Of a stretch of 64,000 nt of DNA, positions 33,646-43,390 are shown piece after piece. Position 1 is the first letter of the stretch. Every line of letters begins with the position of its first letter. The position numbers were made by a program, and so were the translations under genes. Origin of the DNA: an uncultured Christensenella sp. (lineage in GTDB: Bacteria; Bacillota; Clostridia; Christensenellales; Borkfalkiaceae); the NCBI GenBank assembly GCA_910585785.1, contig CAJUEV010000004.1:23808-87807 (forward strand), given 5' to 3'. Below the pieces are notes generated by a model. That model ran no database searches. It had not been told where the DNA came from and was given only the letters and a program-made list of their open reading frames with translations.

Positions 33646-34486
33646 CAGAATTGTAAATTCTCATCATTTCGCAAGCGTCTTCCGCCTGTGTTCCGGCAGA
33701 TTCGCTTACTATATACGGTTCGAGTTTAAGTTTTTTTAAAGCGACTGCAAGAGGGGCAAATTCCGGTCCGTACTGCTTGTCCTCGAAGGTAAGGTGTTTT
33801 ATTTCACCCCTGCCGCCGTACATTATTTTTGAAAAATGAACGTGAAAATTTTTCACCCTGTCATAGCCGAGTTCGGCAATCATATACTCTAACCGGCTTT
33901 GATAGTCTTCTTCCGTCTTTAAACTGCCTTGCTCGCGCGCGTTTATGTGACCGAAGTCAATCGCGGGGACAAAACAACTATCGATTTTGCAAAAGCGAAC
34001 TACTTCTTCCAAAGTGCCTATTTGCGCAATTTTGCCCATTGTTTCGGGACAGAATTTTAAATTTTGAAAACCTTTTTCATAAATTAAATCGCGCAGAATT
34101 TTAAGCCTGTCCTCAGCTTTTTTAACCGCTTCTTCACGGCTGACTTTGCCCTGCGCCGCGGGATGAAAAACCACCCTTTCACCGCCGAAAAGCGAAAGAT
34201 ATTCCGCGCTGTCCAAAACGTAGCCGTAAGACTTTGCGGCGGCTTCGTCGTCGGGGTTGGCAAAATTGATAAAATAGGGCGCGTGCACGCTTATTTCCAC
34301 GCCTGCCTTTTTAAACGCGTCGCCTATGCTAAGCGCCTTGCTTTTAGTCATTTTTACGCCCCTGCCGAATGAATATTCAAAGCAGGAAAGATTTAAATTT
34401 TTACAAAACTCCGCCGATTGCTCGGTATGTTTATATCCTGCGGCGTAAAACGCCTCGCAATTGCCGCTGGGTCCGAATTTAATCAA
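33629..34486 (-). CDS. Endonuclease-IV-like TIM-barrel AP endonuclease
   Basis: A 285-aa xylose-isomerase-like barrel of the Nfo family: KFGPSGN start, SVHAPYFINFA, FHPAAQGK, CPETMGK, AIDFGHINA and NFHVHFSK supply the His/Glu/Asp zinc ligands for AP-site cleavage. The frame opens earlier (34531), but the family begins at LIKFGP. TTG 34486, with GGAGAGG 6 nt ahead, is the start and overlaps the DUF3267 gene by 8 nt. The end of the long nusA operon. Confidence 0.85.
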   Translation of the reverse strand: MIKFGPSGNCEAFYAAGYKHTEQSAEFCKNLNLSCFEYSFGRGVKMTKSKALSIGDAFKKAGVEISVHAPYFINFANPDDEAAAKSYGYVLDSAEYLSLFGGERVVFHPAAQGKVSREEAVKKAEDRLKILRDLIYEKGFQNLKFCPETMGKIAQIGTLEEVVRFCKIDSCFVPAIDFGHINAREQGSLKTEEDYQSRLEYMIAELGYDRVKNFHVHFSKIMYGGRGEIKHLTFEDKQYGPEFAPLAVALKKLKLEPYIVSESAGTQAEDACEMMRIYNSVDIQN

Positions 34487-35153
34487 ATTTAGCCTCTCCG
34501 TTTTCCTCTGTGCTTTCGGTTTCGTTTTCACTATTCAAATTTGCAGCTTTCGCCGCTTCTTCATCCGTCATTTTACGGTAAACTTTCATATCCATTCCGG
34601 AATCGCAAACAAGTATATCCTTAGGGTACGTCAGCACTTTAACCGCGCAGAAGAAATCGCCCGACGCGCCGCTGATGTTGGCTATTTGTAAAATCCAAAT
34701 AACCCAAAACCAAATTCCTTCGTGAAAAAATACGTTTAGGATGGCAAAAACAATTCCCCAAATCGTTACGGGCGCAAGAGATATGACGACATAGTGCATT
34801 TTATCGTAATAAGCACTGCTTCCAGCATACGCCGCCCAGCCAACAAAGCCGTACTTGATTTTTGCTCTGCAAAAGAGATACATATACAGTCCGTGGACGG
34901 CTTCGTGCCCAATAATGTACAAAACCGAACCGACGACTACCGTTGCAATTGCCGCAATACTTATACCTAAATTTTCCGCTTGCTCGATAAAGTCATAAAT
35001 ATATGGAAGTCTGACAATGCACCAGCCTACGGCTATTAATACGGCGCATAAAACCAAACCTAAGCCCATAACAATCCAAAAGTGCTTTTTGTTGTTTTTT
35101 AAGTCAATCGTATCGTGATAGATATAATTTTCAGGTAAAGTTTTGTGGCACAT
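34479..35153 (-). CDS. DUF3267 putative zinc metalloprotease
   Basis: A 224-aa membrane protein with about four helices and an HEAVH zinc motif (about residue 83) at a helix, typical of the DUF3267 zincin-like family (distant site-2-protease relatives). The C-terminal 40 residues are acidic and charged. It overlaps ribF by one base upstream and the endonuclease gene by 8 nt downstream. Its substrate is unknown. Confidence 0.85.
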   Translation of the reverse strand: MCHKTLPENYIYHDTIDLKNNKKHFWIVMGLGLVLCAVLIAVGWCIVRLPYIYDFIEQAENLGISIAAIATVVVGSVLYIIGHEAVHGLYMYLFCRAKIKYGFVGWAAYAGSSAYYDKMHYVVISLAPVTIWGIVFAILNVFFHEGIWFWVIWILQIANISGASGDFFCAVKVLTYPKDILVCDSGMDMKVYRKMTDEEAAKAANLNSENETESTEENGEAKFD

Positions 35154-36841
35154 CAGTTATTGTCCCCGTTATCTTCTGTAACGTCTTCCGTCAACTCGGC
35201 TGCTTCTTCCGTTTCGGGAATTTCTTCATTTTCAGCTATTTCAACCTGAGTGTAACTTTCTTCGCTTTCTTTAATATCGTCCGTTTCGACAACTTCATCT
35301 TCAATAACTTCTTCATTTTCGGAAGGAGTTTCTTCAACCGTTTCCGCTTCTTCGGCGCCTTCCACTATTTCGGTTGATTCCTCGGCAATTTCTACCTGAG
35401 TAGAATTTTCGTCGGATTCGGCGGTTTCTACCTGAGTATACCCCTCGTCCTCGGGATTTTCGTTTTCAGCGGCAAGTTCGCCGTTGTCAAAATTGACTTC
35501 CTCGGCGGCGTTTTCCACCGTATCATCTTCCGAAAAGCCTATTTTATTTTCATCTGCGTCGTTTACTTGCTCGGTTTCAATCTCGCTTACGGGCTCGGCT
35601 TCCACTTCGCCTTCATAAACTTCGTTAAGTTCGTCTTCGAATTCCGAGTTGTCCGCGTTTTGCTGTTCGTCACTTTCGGCAAGAGGAACGCTTTCCTCTG
35701 CACAAATATTTTCTTCCTCAAAATCGGCGGGAGTTTCGTCCGTTTCCTGCGATTGGGGAACTTCGTCCGAATCTGCCAAGACGCCGTCGTCAGCATCGGA
35801 AACAGCCGTTTCTACCGCTGCTTCGCAAACTACTTGTTCCGCTTGTTCGGAAATTTCAACCGCGGGTTCTGTTTCCGCCGCGCACGTTTCCTCAACCTGC
35901 AAGTTTTCCGTTGCGGGTTCTTCCGCAATTTCGGTATTTTCTATAACGCAAACGCTTTCGCCGCCCAAATCTGCGGCAATCTGCGCCGCCAATTCTTCCA
36001 CGCTGTTAAATTTGCGGATTTCTCTGATATATTTTACAAATTCAACGGTGACTTCCTCGCCGCGGCAATTTCCGTTATATCCGCTTAAATGGACTTCAAG
36101 CACGTCTTCCGCATCGTCAAAAGTAGGTCTTGCGCCGTAATTTGCTACGCCTTTATATTCCTCGCCGCAAACAACGCACTTCACCTCGTAAACTCCGCGT
36201 TTTAAGTCCGCTTTGTTTTCCGGATATATTAAATTTAACGTGGGATAGCCGACAAGTTTGCCGCCCCTGTTCGCGCCGTCGCATACTTTTCCGGTTACGG
36301 AAAAGTTTCTGCCAAGCAACTCGTTTGCGCGGGCAACTTCGCCGCTTTCAAGCAAACTTTTAATAAGAGTCGTACTTACTTTTTCCGCGCCGTCAAGGAC
36401 GTCCTTTACGGACATATACCAAACTCCGTTTTCCTCGTCCTCGGCATAATTTTTAAGGGTTGAAGACTTGCCTTTCGCGCCTGCGCCGAAACGGAAGTCT
36501 TTGCCGCTCATATACGCTTTTACGTTGAGTTTATCTTCTATATTCTGCAAAAAGTCGAGAGGTTTAGTTGTCTTGAACTCGTTTGTAAAGTCAATTTTTA
36601 AAACGAATTTAACGTTAAACTGCTCTAAAAGCTTTACTCTTTCTTCAAAAGTATAAACCTGCTTGCCGCCTTTTCCCTCGGCAAACATCATAACGCCCAA
36701 ATCAAGACCGTTTATTTTTGCTTGAAGTTTAGCTTTTTTAAGCAACTCCGCGTGACCGATATGAACGCCGTCAAAACACCCAAGCACCAGCAAACACGGA
36801 AAACCGTATTCATCTTCGTTATAACCGACGATTTCTAACAT
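35153..36841 (-). CDS. ribF: Bifunctional riboflavin kinase/FAD synthetase with a long acidic tail
   Basis: Residues 1-300 are a complete RibF: nucleotidyltransferase motif GCFDGVHIGH near 22-31, GKDFRFG, STTLIKSLLESG, and the kinase domain with GYPTLNL and RGVYEVK. It makes FMN and FAD from riboflavin. From about residue 302 to 562 follows a low-complexity tail: by my count about 100 Glu/Asp, only two Lys, no Arg, and three TQVE(T/I)AE repeats. RibF usually ends at about 310 aa. The reading frame is uninterrupted and runs into the DUF3267 start, so the tail is real coding sequence. It lies at the usual truB-ribF position, overlapping truB by 7 nt. Confidence 0.93.
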   Translation of the reverse strand: MLEIVGYNEDEYGFPCLLVLGCFDGVHIGHAELLKKAKLQAKINGLDLGVMMFAEGKGGKQVYTFEERVKLLEQFNVKFVLKIDFTNEFKTTKPLDFLQNIEDKLNVKAYMSGKDFRFGAGAKGKSSTLKNYAEDEENGVWYMSVKDVLDGAEKVSTTLIKSLLESGEVARANELLGRNFSVTGKVCDGANRGGKLVGYPTLNLIYPENKADLKRGVYEVKCVVCGEEYKGVANYGARPTFDDAEDVLEVHLSGYNGNCRGEEVTVEFVKYIREIRKFNSVEELAAQIAADLGGESVCVIENTEIAEEPATENLQVEETCAAETEPAVEISEQAEQVVCEAAVETAVSDADDGVLADSDEVPQSQETDETPADFEEENICAEESVPLAESDEQQNADNSEFEDELNEVYEGEVEAEPVSEIETEQVNDADENKIGFSEDDTVENAAEEVNFDNGELAAENENPEDEGYTQVETAESDENSTQVEIAEESTEIVEGAEEAETVEETPSENEEVIEDEVVETDDIKESEESYTQVEIAENEEIPETEEAAELTEDVTEDNGDNN

Positions 36842-37683
36842 AATTTCTTCCCTACCTTTAATACAGATTTATTGACTTCTGCAAGTCCGTAAAACGAGTT
36901 GTTACTTGTGAAAATTTTATAAATTCCGTCCGGGCGTTCGCTAGGCACGCTAAGTCCGTTAAAAAGTTTTTCCGCCGTTTGTTTGTCGGGGACGATGCTT
37001 TCGTAAGGCAAAACGCTTTCCGTAGGAATTATGTAGTCATTTATATTTTCAGCCGTCAAAGACCTCGTTTGTACCGAATTTTCAATAGAAAAAATTCCGC
37101 TTTGCGTTCTTTCCAGCGCGCTCATTACGGCAAACGTATCAAGCGCCTTTCCCATATCTCTCGCTATCGAGCGTATATACGTTCCTCCGCCGCAAACAAT
37201 TTCAAAACGGAAAACGTCGTTATCTGTTTTTTTGATGAATTTAATCGAATAAATTTTTACTTTTTTGGGAGCGAGTTCAAATTGCACTCCCGCGCGGGCA
37301 AGTTCGTATCCGCGCTTGCCGTTTACGTTTTTTGCCGAGTATTTGGGAGGAATCTGCTCTGTTTCTCCTACAAAGTTGCCCGTTACCGCTTCTATTTCCG
37401 CAATATCCGGCACGCGCCCGACATTTTCGCACAGCGTGCCGGTGATGTCCAACGTGTCGCTGTCAACACCGAAACGGAAGTCCGCGATATACGTCTTTTG
37501 TTTATCAAGAAAATAATCGAAAAGCCGCGCGGCATTGCCCAACGCTATCGGCAGTACGCCGGACGCCATAGGGTCAAGCGTACCCATATGCCCGCAAGGC
37601 GAACCCGTAAGGCGTTTTATTTTGTTTACTTCCTGCGCGGACGTCGCACCCTTCTCTTTATTAATATTGATGAAGCCCGTCAT
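36835..37683 (-). CDS. truB: tRNA pseudouridine(55) synthase
   Basis: A 282-aa TruB with HMGTLDPMASG (catalytic Asp), KYSAKNVNGKRGYELAR and GGGTYIRSIARD. It makes Psi55 in the T-loop. Normal length. Overlaps nrnA by 4 nt upstream and ribF by 7 nt downstream. Confidence 0.96.
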   Translation of the reverse strand: MTGFININKEKGATSAQEVNKIKRLTGSPCGHMGTLDPMASGVLPIALGNAARLFDYFLDKQKTYIADFRFGVDSDTLDITGTLCENVGRVPDIAEIEAVTGNFVGETEQIPPKYSAKNVNGKRGYELARAGVQFELAPKKVKIYSIKFIKKTDNDVFRFEIVCGGGTYIRSIARDMGKALDTFAVMSALERTQSGIFSIENSVQTRSLTAENINDYIIPTESVLPYESIVPDKQTAEKLFNGLSVPSERPDGIYKIFTSNNSFYGLAEVNKSVLKVGKKLC

Positions 37684-38636
37684 AAATTCCGATATATAGA
37701 ATAAGTGAGTTTGTCTATTACGTGTTCAAGTGAGCCTGAAAGCATACATCCGCTGGCAAGAACGTGCCCGCCGCCGCCGAATTCACCCGCCACTTCGTTT
37801 ACGTTTACTTTGCCCTTGCTTCTTAAAGAAACTTTATACTGGTCCTTCTTCGCTTCCATCAGCGCAATTGAAACTTCCACGCCGTCAATTGTCAAAGGAA
37901 AATCCACAAATCCTTCCGTAAGCGATTTATCAGCGCCGGCGTCCTCTAAATCCTTTACTGAAACTACGACGAACGCAAGCTTATCATCCAGCGCAAATCT
38001 CATTGCGGACATAACCTTACCGTAGAGCAACGCGCGCGATTTGGGCTGGCGTGAAAACATTTCGTAATGAATTTTAGTGCAATCGGCGCCTTTACCGCGC
38101 AAAAACGCCGCCGTTTGAAAGGTTTTTTCCGTCACGTCCATATGAACGAAATTTCCGCTGTCGGTTATAAGCCCGAGCATCAGCGCGTCGGCTATTTGCG
38201 GCGTAACTTCAAACTTTGCCGTTTTAAAAATTTCAGTTAGAATTTCGCACGAAGCGGGACAGTCGATAACGTAATTGTACTTTGCAAAACGGCTGTTTGA
38301 AATGTGATGGTCTATATTAACCGTTTCTTTAAACTTTAAAAAGCGTTTTGCAAAAATTCCCATTCTTGCAATATCGGCGCAATCAACGCTTACAAGCAAG
38401 TCGTAATCTAAGTCGGGAATTTCTATTTTAACTTCCGACATTGCAGGAATAAAGAAAAATTTTGCGGGAACGTCGTCCTCGCAAGCGAAAACCACGTTTT
38501 TACCCGCATTTTTCAACGCAAGATAAAGCGCGAGTCCGCCGCCCAGCGCGTCGCCGTCAGGACGCACGTGACAAAACACCGCAATATTTTTCGCTTTATT
38601 CAGTTTTTTTGCGATTTCTTCAATCTTTGCGTTCAT
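37680..38636 (-). CDS. nrnA: DHH-family bifunctional oligoribonuclease/pAp phosphatase
   Basis: A 318-aa DHH-DHHA1 protein: VRPDGDALGGG, VSVDCAD, NIDHHISN and a C-terminal FGGGGHVLASG. It degrades nano-RNA and pAp. A TTG at 38648 is in frame, but ATG 38636 has GGGG just upstream and matches the family start. It overlaps rbfA by 17 nt. In Bacillota it often sits between rbfA and truB, as here. Confidence 0.93.
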   Translation of the reverse strand: MNAKIEEIAKKLNKAKNIAVFCHVRPDGDALGGGLALYLALKNAGKNVVFACEDDVPAKFFFIPAMSEVKIEIPDLDYDLLVSVDCADIARMGIFAKRFLKFKETVNIDHHISNSRFAKYNYVIDCPASCEILTEIFKTAKFEVTPQIADALMLGLITDSGNFVHMDVTEKTFQTAAFLRGKGADCTKIHYEMFSRQPKSRALLYGKVMSAMRFALDDKLAFVVVSVKDLEDAGADKSLTEGFVDFPLTIDGVEVSIALMEAKKDQYKVSLRSKGKVNVNEVAGEFGGGGHVLASGCMLSGSLEHVIDKLTYSIYRNL

Positions 38637-38991
38637 TGTCCCCTTCAAGGTCGGATATAATTTTGTCTATTTTTTCACCGTAAGCCATACTCTCATCTTT
38701 TATAAAACGAAGTTCGGGTACTGTTCTCAGACGCATAACTTTTGAAAGCTCGCGACGGATAAATCCTGCGTTTTCCTTCAAAATTTCAAAACTGTTTTGC
38801 GCGCGCGCTTTGTCCGTATCGTAAATGCTTACGTAAATTTTAGCGCTTTTCAAATCGGGAGCGATATCCGCTTCCGTTATGCTGACAATTGCCGAAAGCG
38901 ATGGATAGTTAGCCCTCACCTTCAACGAAATTATGTTTGAAATTTCTTTTTGAAACTCGCCGCCAAGACGTTCTCCGCGTATGCTTTTCAT
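38620..38991 (-). CDS. rbfA: Ribosome-binding factor A
   Basis: A 123-aa KH-type protein for late 30S maturation (16S 5' end). Motifs: RGERLGGEFQKEIS, ITEADIAPDLKSAKIYVS, LRTVPELRFIKDES. Two nt after infB; normal length. Confidence 0.95.
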   Translation of the reverse strand: MKSIRGERLGGEFQKEISNIISLKVRANYPSLSAIVSITEADIAPDLKSAKIYVSIYDTDKARAQNSFEILKENAGFIRRELSKVMRLRTVPELRFIKDESMAYGEKIDKIISDLEGDNERKD

Positions 38992-38993
38992 AA

Positions 38994-41615
38994 TTAATCC
39001 GCCGCTATCTGCTCAATCTGATAGCATTCTATAATATCGCCTATTTTTATGTCGTTAAAACCTTCAATCGCGCAACCGCACTCGTAACCCGCCGCAACTT
39101 CTTTAACGTCGTCTTTAAAGCGTTTAAGCTGCCGCACTCCGCCTTCTACAATCAAAATATTGTCGCGGTAAATTCTCAGTTTGCCGCCACGCACGATTTT
39201 TCCGTCAAGAACCATACAGCCCGCGATATTTCCCGCGCCCGTAATTTTGAAGGTTTGTCTGACTTCGCACTTGCCAAGCATAATTTCCTGATATTTGGGA
39301 GCGCGCATACCTTTAAGCGCGGCTTCCATATCGTCAAGCAAGTCGTAAATAATTCGATAAGTTCTTACGTCCACCTTGCTGCGTTCGGCAAGCGCCTTCG
39401 CTTTGGGGTCCGGTCTTACGTTGAAAGCAAGAATTATCGCATTGGACGATTCCGCAAGCATAACGTCGCTTTCGGTTACCGCGCCCGCCGCGCTGTGTAT
39501 AACTTTGACCTGAACTTCTTCGTTGTTAAGTTTGACGACGGACTGTTTGATAGCCTCGACAGAGCCTTGCACGTCGCCCTTGATAATAAGGTTAAGATTT
39601 TTCTTTTCTTCCTCGCCCATCATTGCAAACGGGTCGTCCGCGGAAACCTTGGGCGAATTTTTGGTCATATCAACGCTGAGTTTTCTCTTTCTTTCAGCCT
39701 GAACGCGCTTCATAAGTTCGGAAGAAACGGCGTTTATAGTTTCGCCGGAGTTGGGAACGGCGTCAAGTCCCAAAACGTTTACCGCCATTGAAGGTCCTGC
39801 TTCTTTTACCGTCCTGCCCCTGTCGTCAATCATTGCGCGGACTTTACCGGAAACCATACCCGAAACAAGATTGTCGCCAGTGCGCAACGTGCCGTTTTGA
39901 ATAAGTACGGTTGCAACCGGACCTTTGCCCTTGTCAAGTTGCGCTTCTATTATAACGCCTCTTGCTTCCCTTGCGGGGTTTGCAAGCAACTCCTTCATTT
40001 CCGCTTTCAAAAGAAGGCTTTCAAGCAAGGTGTTTATGCCTTCGCCCGTTTTGCAGGAAACAGGGCAAACCATAGTATCGCCGCCCCATTCTTCGGGAAC
40101 GAGATTATACTCGGTAAGTTCCTGCTTAACCTTTTCGGGATTGGCGCTGGGTTTGTCTATTTTGTTGACGGCGACGATAATATCTACGTTTGCCGCCTTT
40201 GCGTGGTTTATCGCTTCAACCGTCTGGGGCATTATGCCGTCGTCTGCGGCAACTACAAGTATAACAATATCGGTTACCTGCGCACCCCTTGCGCGCATTG
40301 CCGTAAACGCCTCGTGACCGGGGGTGTCTATAAACGTTATTCCCTTGCCTTGCACGGAAACGGTGTAAGCGCCTATGTGTTGCGTAATACCGCCGGCTTC
40401 GCCGGAAGTTACGTGCGCTTTTCTTATATAGTCCAAAAGCGAAGTTTTGCCGTGGTCTACGTGTCCCATAACCGTAACTACGGGAGCGCGGGGCACAAGG
40501 CTTTCGATTTCTTCAACCGTATCTGCCTGCTGCTCGAAAAGCACTTCTTCCGCGGTTTTTTCGGGCTTGTATTCAAGTTCTATGCCCAATCCCGCCGCTA
40601 TAAGCGCCGCGGTATCGTAGTCAACGGACTCGTTGACTGTTTTCATTATGCCTTCCTTGAAAAGGCGCTTGGTTATCTCAGCCGCGCCTACGCCGAGTTT
40701 TTCGGACAGCACTTTCAAAGGAATATCGTCGGTAGTAACAACCGCGTGCTCTATTTTTATGGTTTGCGCAGTCTGCTGCTTGCCTTTTTTAACTCTTAAC
40801 TTTCTGTAACCGCTCTTGTTTTCGTCAAAGTCGTCAATACTTGCGCCAAGCTGTTTTTGCAACGCGCGTTTTGAAAGGGGCGCGTGACTCTTTTCGACAT
40901 AAGTTTTATCGTAACTCTGCTTCTTTTTATCGGGTCCGAAGTTTTTGCCGCCTTTTGCGGGAGCAACCGCCGGCGCGGGGGCTTTGAAACGCTGTCCGCC
41001 GGTAGCGGGACGGCTTGTAGCGCCCGTCTGTCCGTTTTGATTATTTCTCTGCTGATATCCGTTTGCGGGACGCGGTCCTCTTGAATCGGGTCTGGGAGGA
41101 CGGTTGTCGCGGTTGATAAACGTTTTGTTTTCACCTCTTACGGGACGGGTATCCAAAGGAATATGTCCGCGGATATACGAAGGTCTTTGCGGAGCCGCGG
41201 GCGCCGCTTCCTTCGCAGGTTGTTCTGCGGGAGCGGGCTTTTCTTCCGTTTTTGCAGCGACTGAGGAAACCTGTTCGGTTTTTGCAGGCTGCGCTTCTTC
41301 CTTGACGGAAGCCGCTTCGGCAACAACCGGTTCGGTTTTGATAGGCTCTGCCTGAGGTTGAGCCTGCTCGACAGGTTTCTCCTCGGTTTTCACCTCTTCG
41401 CGCTTTGCTTCTTCCGTTTCCGCAACGCGTGCGGCAGCGGCTGCCTGTTCTTCATCAAGCTTCTTTTTATGCAAAGCCGCTTCCATTTCGTTTATTTTTT
41501 TAAGAATGTCGGCAGCCGTTTTTTCCGCCCCCGACACTTTTTTGGAAAGTTCCGATACCGCCCCGCCGGAAATCAACTTGCCTATATTTTCAATATTCTC
41601 GTACTTTTTCGCCAT
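38994..41615 (-). CDS. infB: Translation initiation factor IF-2
   Basis: An 873-aa IF-2. The N-terminus (1-50) is a coiled segment, 60-250 is low-complexity Ala/Glu/Pro/Lys then Arg/Gly/Asn-rich, followed by an IF2_N helix domain (about 285-335). The G domain has GHVDHGKT near 383, DTPGHEAF and NKIDKP. Domains II-IV follow and end at CYQIEQIAAD. It brings fMet-tRNA to the 30S subunit. The Arg/Gly-rich linker is a normal variable part. Three bases after ylxQ. Confidence 0.97.
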   Translation of the reverse strand: MAKKYENIENIGKLISGGAVSELSKKVSGAEKTAADILKKINEMEAALHKKKLDEEQAAAAARVAETEEAKREEVKTEEKPVEQAQPQAEPIKTEPVVAEAASVKEEAQPAKTEQVSSVAAKTEEKPAPAEQPAKEAAPAAPQRPSYIRGHIPLDTRPVRGENKTFINRDNRPPRPDSRGPRPANGYQQRNNQNGQTGATSRPATGGQRFKAPAPAVAPAKGGKNFGPDKKKQSYDKTYVEKSHAPLSKRALQKQLGASIDDFDENKSGYRKLRVKKGKQQTAQTIKIEHAVVTTDDIPLKVLSEKLGVGAAEITKRLFKEGIMKTVNESVDYDTAALIAAGLGIELEYKPEKTAEEVLFEQQADTVEEIESLVPRAPVVTVMGHVDHGKTSLLDYIRKAHVTSGEAGGITQHIGAYTVSVQGKGITFIDTPGHEAFTAMRARGAQVTDIVILVVAADDGIMPQTVEAINHAKAANVDIIVAVNKIDKPSANPEKVKQELTEYNLVPEEWGGDTMVCPVSCKTGEGINTLLESLLLKAEMKELLANPAREARGVIIEAQLDKGKGPVATVLIQNGTLRTGDNLVSGMVSGKVRAMIDDRGRTVKEAGPSMAVNVLGLDAVPNSGETINAVSSELMKRVQAERKRKLSVDMTKNSPKVSADDPFAMMGEEEKKNLNLIIKGDVQGSVEAIKQSVVKLNNEEVQVKVIHSAAGAVTESDVMLAESSNAIILAFNVRPDPKAKALAERSKVDVRTYRIIYDLLDDMEAALKGMRAPKYQEIMLGKCEVRQTFKITGAGNIAGCMVLDGKIVRGGKLRIYRDNILIVEGGVRQLKRFKDDVKEVAAGYECGCAIEGFNDIKIGDIIECYQIEQIAAD

Positions 41616-41617
41616 TT

Positions 41618-41944
41618 TTAAAAATTACCGCCTCCGCAAAATAATTCGTAATTTTCGTCTTTTGTTTGCAAAATCGCTTTTGCTAAATTTTCTTCTTTTA
41701 CAGCCGCAAGTTTACAACCCTCGCGGTTTACCGCTTTTTCAAATCCGCTTTTGCATATAAGCAGCGGACAATTGAAACGGTTTTTAAATTTAAGCGCAAG
41801 GCGCTTTGAATTTTTAGCCGAATTGCCGTCCACAATAAGCAGATGCACCCCGCCGCAAAGCGTTGAAATTGCTCCGCTGCCCAACGTTATGTTGCCGGAT
41901 TTTATGCAAAATCCCAAATACGTTTCAATTTTCCCGCTTGACAA
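41618..41944 (-). CDS. ylxQ: YlxQ, L7Ae-family RNA-binding protein
   Basis: A 108-aa L7Ae/L30e fold: SGKIETYLGFCIKSGNITLGSG and LLIVDGNSAKNSKR, then CPLLICKS. It binds K-turn RNA; role in the nusA operon is unclear. TTG 41944, with GAGGAGG 6 nt ahead, is the start and lies 20 nt inside ylxR. A longer frame from 41983 has no Shine-Dalgarno. Confidence 0.85.
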   Translation of the reverse strand: MSSGKIETYLGFCIKSGNITLGSGAISTLCGGVHLLIVDGNSAKNSKRLALKFKNRFNCPLLICKSGFEKAVNREGCKLAAVKEENLAKAILQTKDENYELFCGGGNF

Positions 41945-42203
41945 AATATTCCTCCTCGACAGCGGAATAAACCTCGTCGTCAACCGCGCAGGAAAATACT
42001 TTGTTTAAAAGTTTCTGGCGTTTAAGTTTTTTTACGCACTCGGGATTGTCGCATATATATGCGCCTCTGCCCGCCGCCTTCCAGGAAAAATCAAGAAAAA
42101 TTTTGCCTTCGCCGTTTTTAACAAGCCGAAGCATATCACGTTTTTCTTTCAATTCTCTGCACGCTATGCACATACGCAGCGGTATTTTTTTCTGTTTGGG
42201 CAT
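41925..42203 (-). CDS. rnpM: RnpM/YlxR, RNase P RNA-binding protein
   Basis: A 92-aa YlxR: RMCIACRELK (CxxC-like), GRGAYIC and a basic C-terminal part KKLKRQKLLNKVF. Recent work renamed YlxR as RnpM, a modulator of RNase P. Between nusA (30 nt) and ylxQ (overlap). Confidence 0.92.
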   Translation of the reverse strand: MPKQKKIPLRMCIACRELKEKRDMLRLVKNGEGKIFLDFSWKAAGRGAYICDNPECVKKLKRQKLLNKVFSCAVDDEVYSAVEEEYFVKREN

Positions 42204-42233
42204 TATTCCGTCCTGTACACCAAGATTTATATT

Positions 42234-43349
42234 TTACTCGTCGGAAAGATTTTCTTCCGCTTCCGTAGCATCCGCGCCTATGCCTATACCTAATTTTTCG
42301 GCTGCGGATTTGCTTTTTACGTCTATTTTCCAGCCCGTAAGTCTTACCGCAAGGCGCGCGTTCTGTCCGTCCTTACCTATCGCAAGCGAAAGTTTATCGT
42401 CGGGAACAACCGCCATAGCCGTCTTTTCGCCGTCAAGCTGCGTTACCGAAATAACCTGCGCCGGCGAAAGCGCTTTCGCAATAAATTCGAGAGGGTTTTC
42501 GCTCCAAGGAATAATGTCTATTTTTTCGCCGCGGAGTTCGTCCACAATCGCGTTTACCCTTGCGCCCTTGTTGCCTACGCAAGCGCCGATGGCGTCCACT
42601 CTGGAATCTTCCGAATAAATTGCCATTTTAGTTCTTGCGCCCGCTTCGCGGCTGAGTTCTTTGATAACTACCGTTCCCTGTTTGATTTCGGGAACTTCTT
42701 CTTCAAACAGTTTTTTAACCAGTCCCGCAGCCGAGCGGCTTACAAGCACTTGCGCGCCTTTAAATCCGCTTTTAACGCGCTTTACAAAAACTTTTATTTT
42801 GTCGTTTAAGTTGTATTTTTCGCCGGGAACCTGGTCGGAAGGAAGCATAAGTCCTTCAATCTGTCCCTTGCCCAACTCAACGTAAACGTTTTTAGCGTCT
42901 ATTTTTCTTATAACGCCCACCATAAGTTCGCCTTCCTTATTGGAAAACTCGCTCATTGCAGCGTCGCGCTCGGTTTCGTGAATTTTTTGCAGAATTACCT
43001 GTTTTGCCGTTTGCGCCGCAATTCTGCTGAAATCTTCGGGAACGAATTTTTCGGTAAATCTGTCGCCGAGTTTATAGCCTTTTTTGACAGCGCGCGCGTC
43101 TTCAAGCGAAATTTCGTTTTCGCGGTCCGCAACTTCTTCAACAACGGTTTTTACCGCATAAAAGTCTATCGAACCTTTTTCGGGATTCATTTTGATATCT
43201 ATTGCGCCTACCGTACCCGAATACTGCTTTTTGCAAGCGGAAATAAGCGCGTTTTCAAGCGCTTCCAAAAATACCGACTGGGGTATTCCTTTTTCCTTTT
43301 CCAACGCGTCAAGCGCGGCAAAAAAATCTTTGCTGTATTTATTGCTCAT
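42234..43349 (-). CDS. nusA: Transcription termination/antitermination protein NusA
   Basis: A 371-aa NusA: N-terminal RNA-polymerase-binding domain (1-130), S1 domain (about 135-200), two KH domains (GNKGARVNAIVDELRGEKIDII; GKDGQNARLAVRLTGWKID), no C-terminal acidic repeats, as usual in Bacillota. It stimulates pausing and intrinsic termination. A terminator hairpin in this operon's leader makes self-control plausible. Confidence 0.96.
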   Translation of the reverse strand: MSNKYSKDFFAALDALEKEKGIPQSVFLEALENALISACKKQYSGTVGAIDIKMNPEKGSIDFYAVKTVVEEVADRENEISLEDARAVKKGYKLGDRFTEKFVPEDFSRIAAQTAKQVILQKIHETERDAAMSEFSNKEGELMVGVIRKIDAKNVYVELGKGQIEGLMLPSDQVPGEKYNLNDKIKVFVKRVKSGFKGAQVLVSRSAAGLVKKLFEEEVPEIKQGTVVIKELSREAGARTKMAIYSEDSRVDAIGACVGNKGARVNAIVDELRGEKIDIIPWSENPLEFIAKALSPAQVISVTQLDGEKTAMAVVPDDKLSLAIGKDGQNARLAVRLTGWKIDVKSKSAAEKLGIGIGADATEAEENLSDE

Positions 43350-43390
43350 TTTTTATCTCCCGATTGTTTTGTTTGGTTTATTTTATGGTT

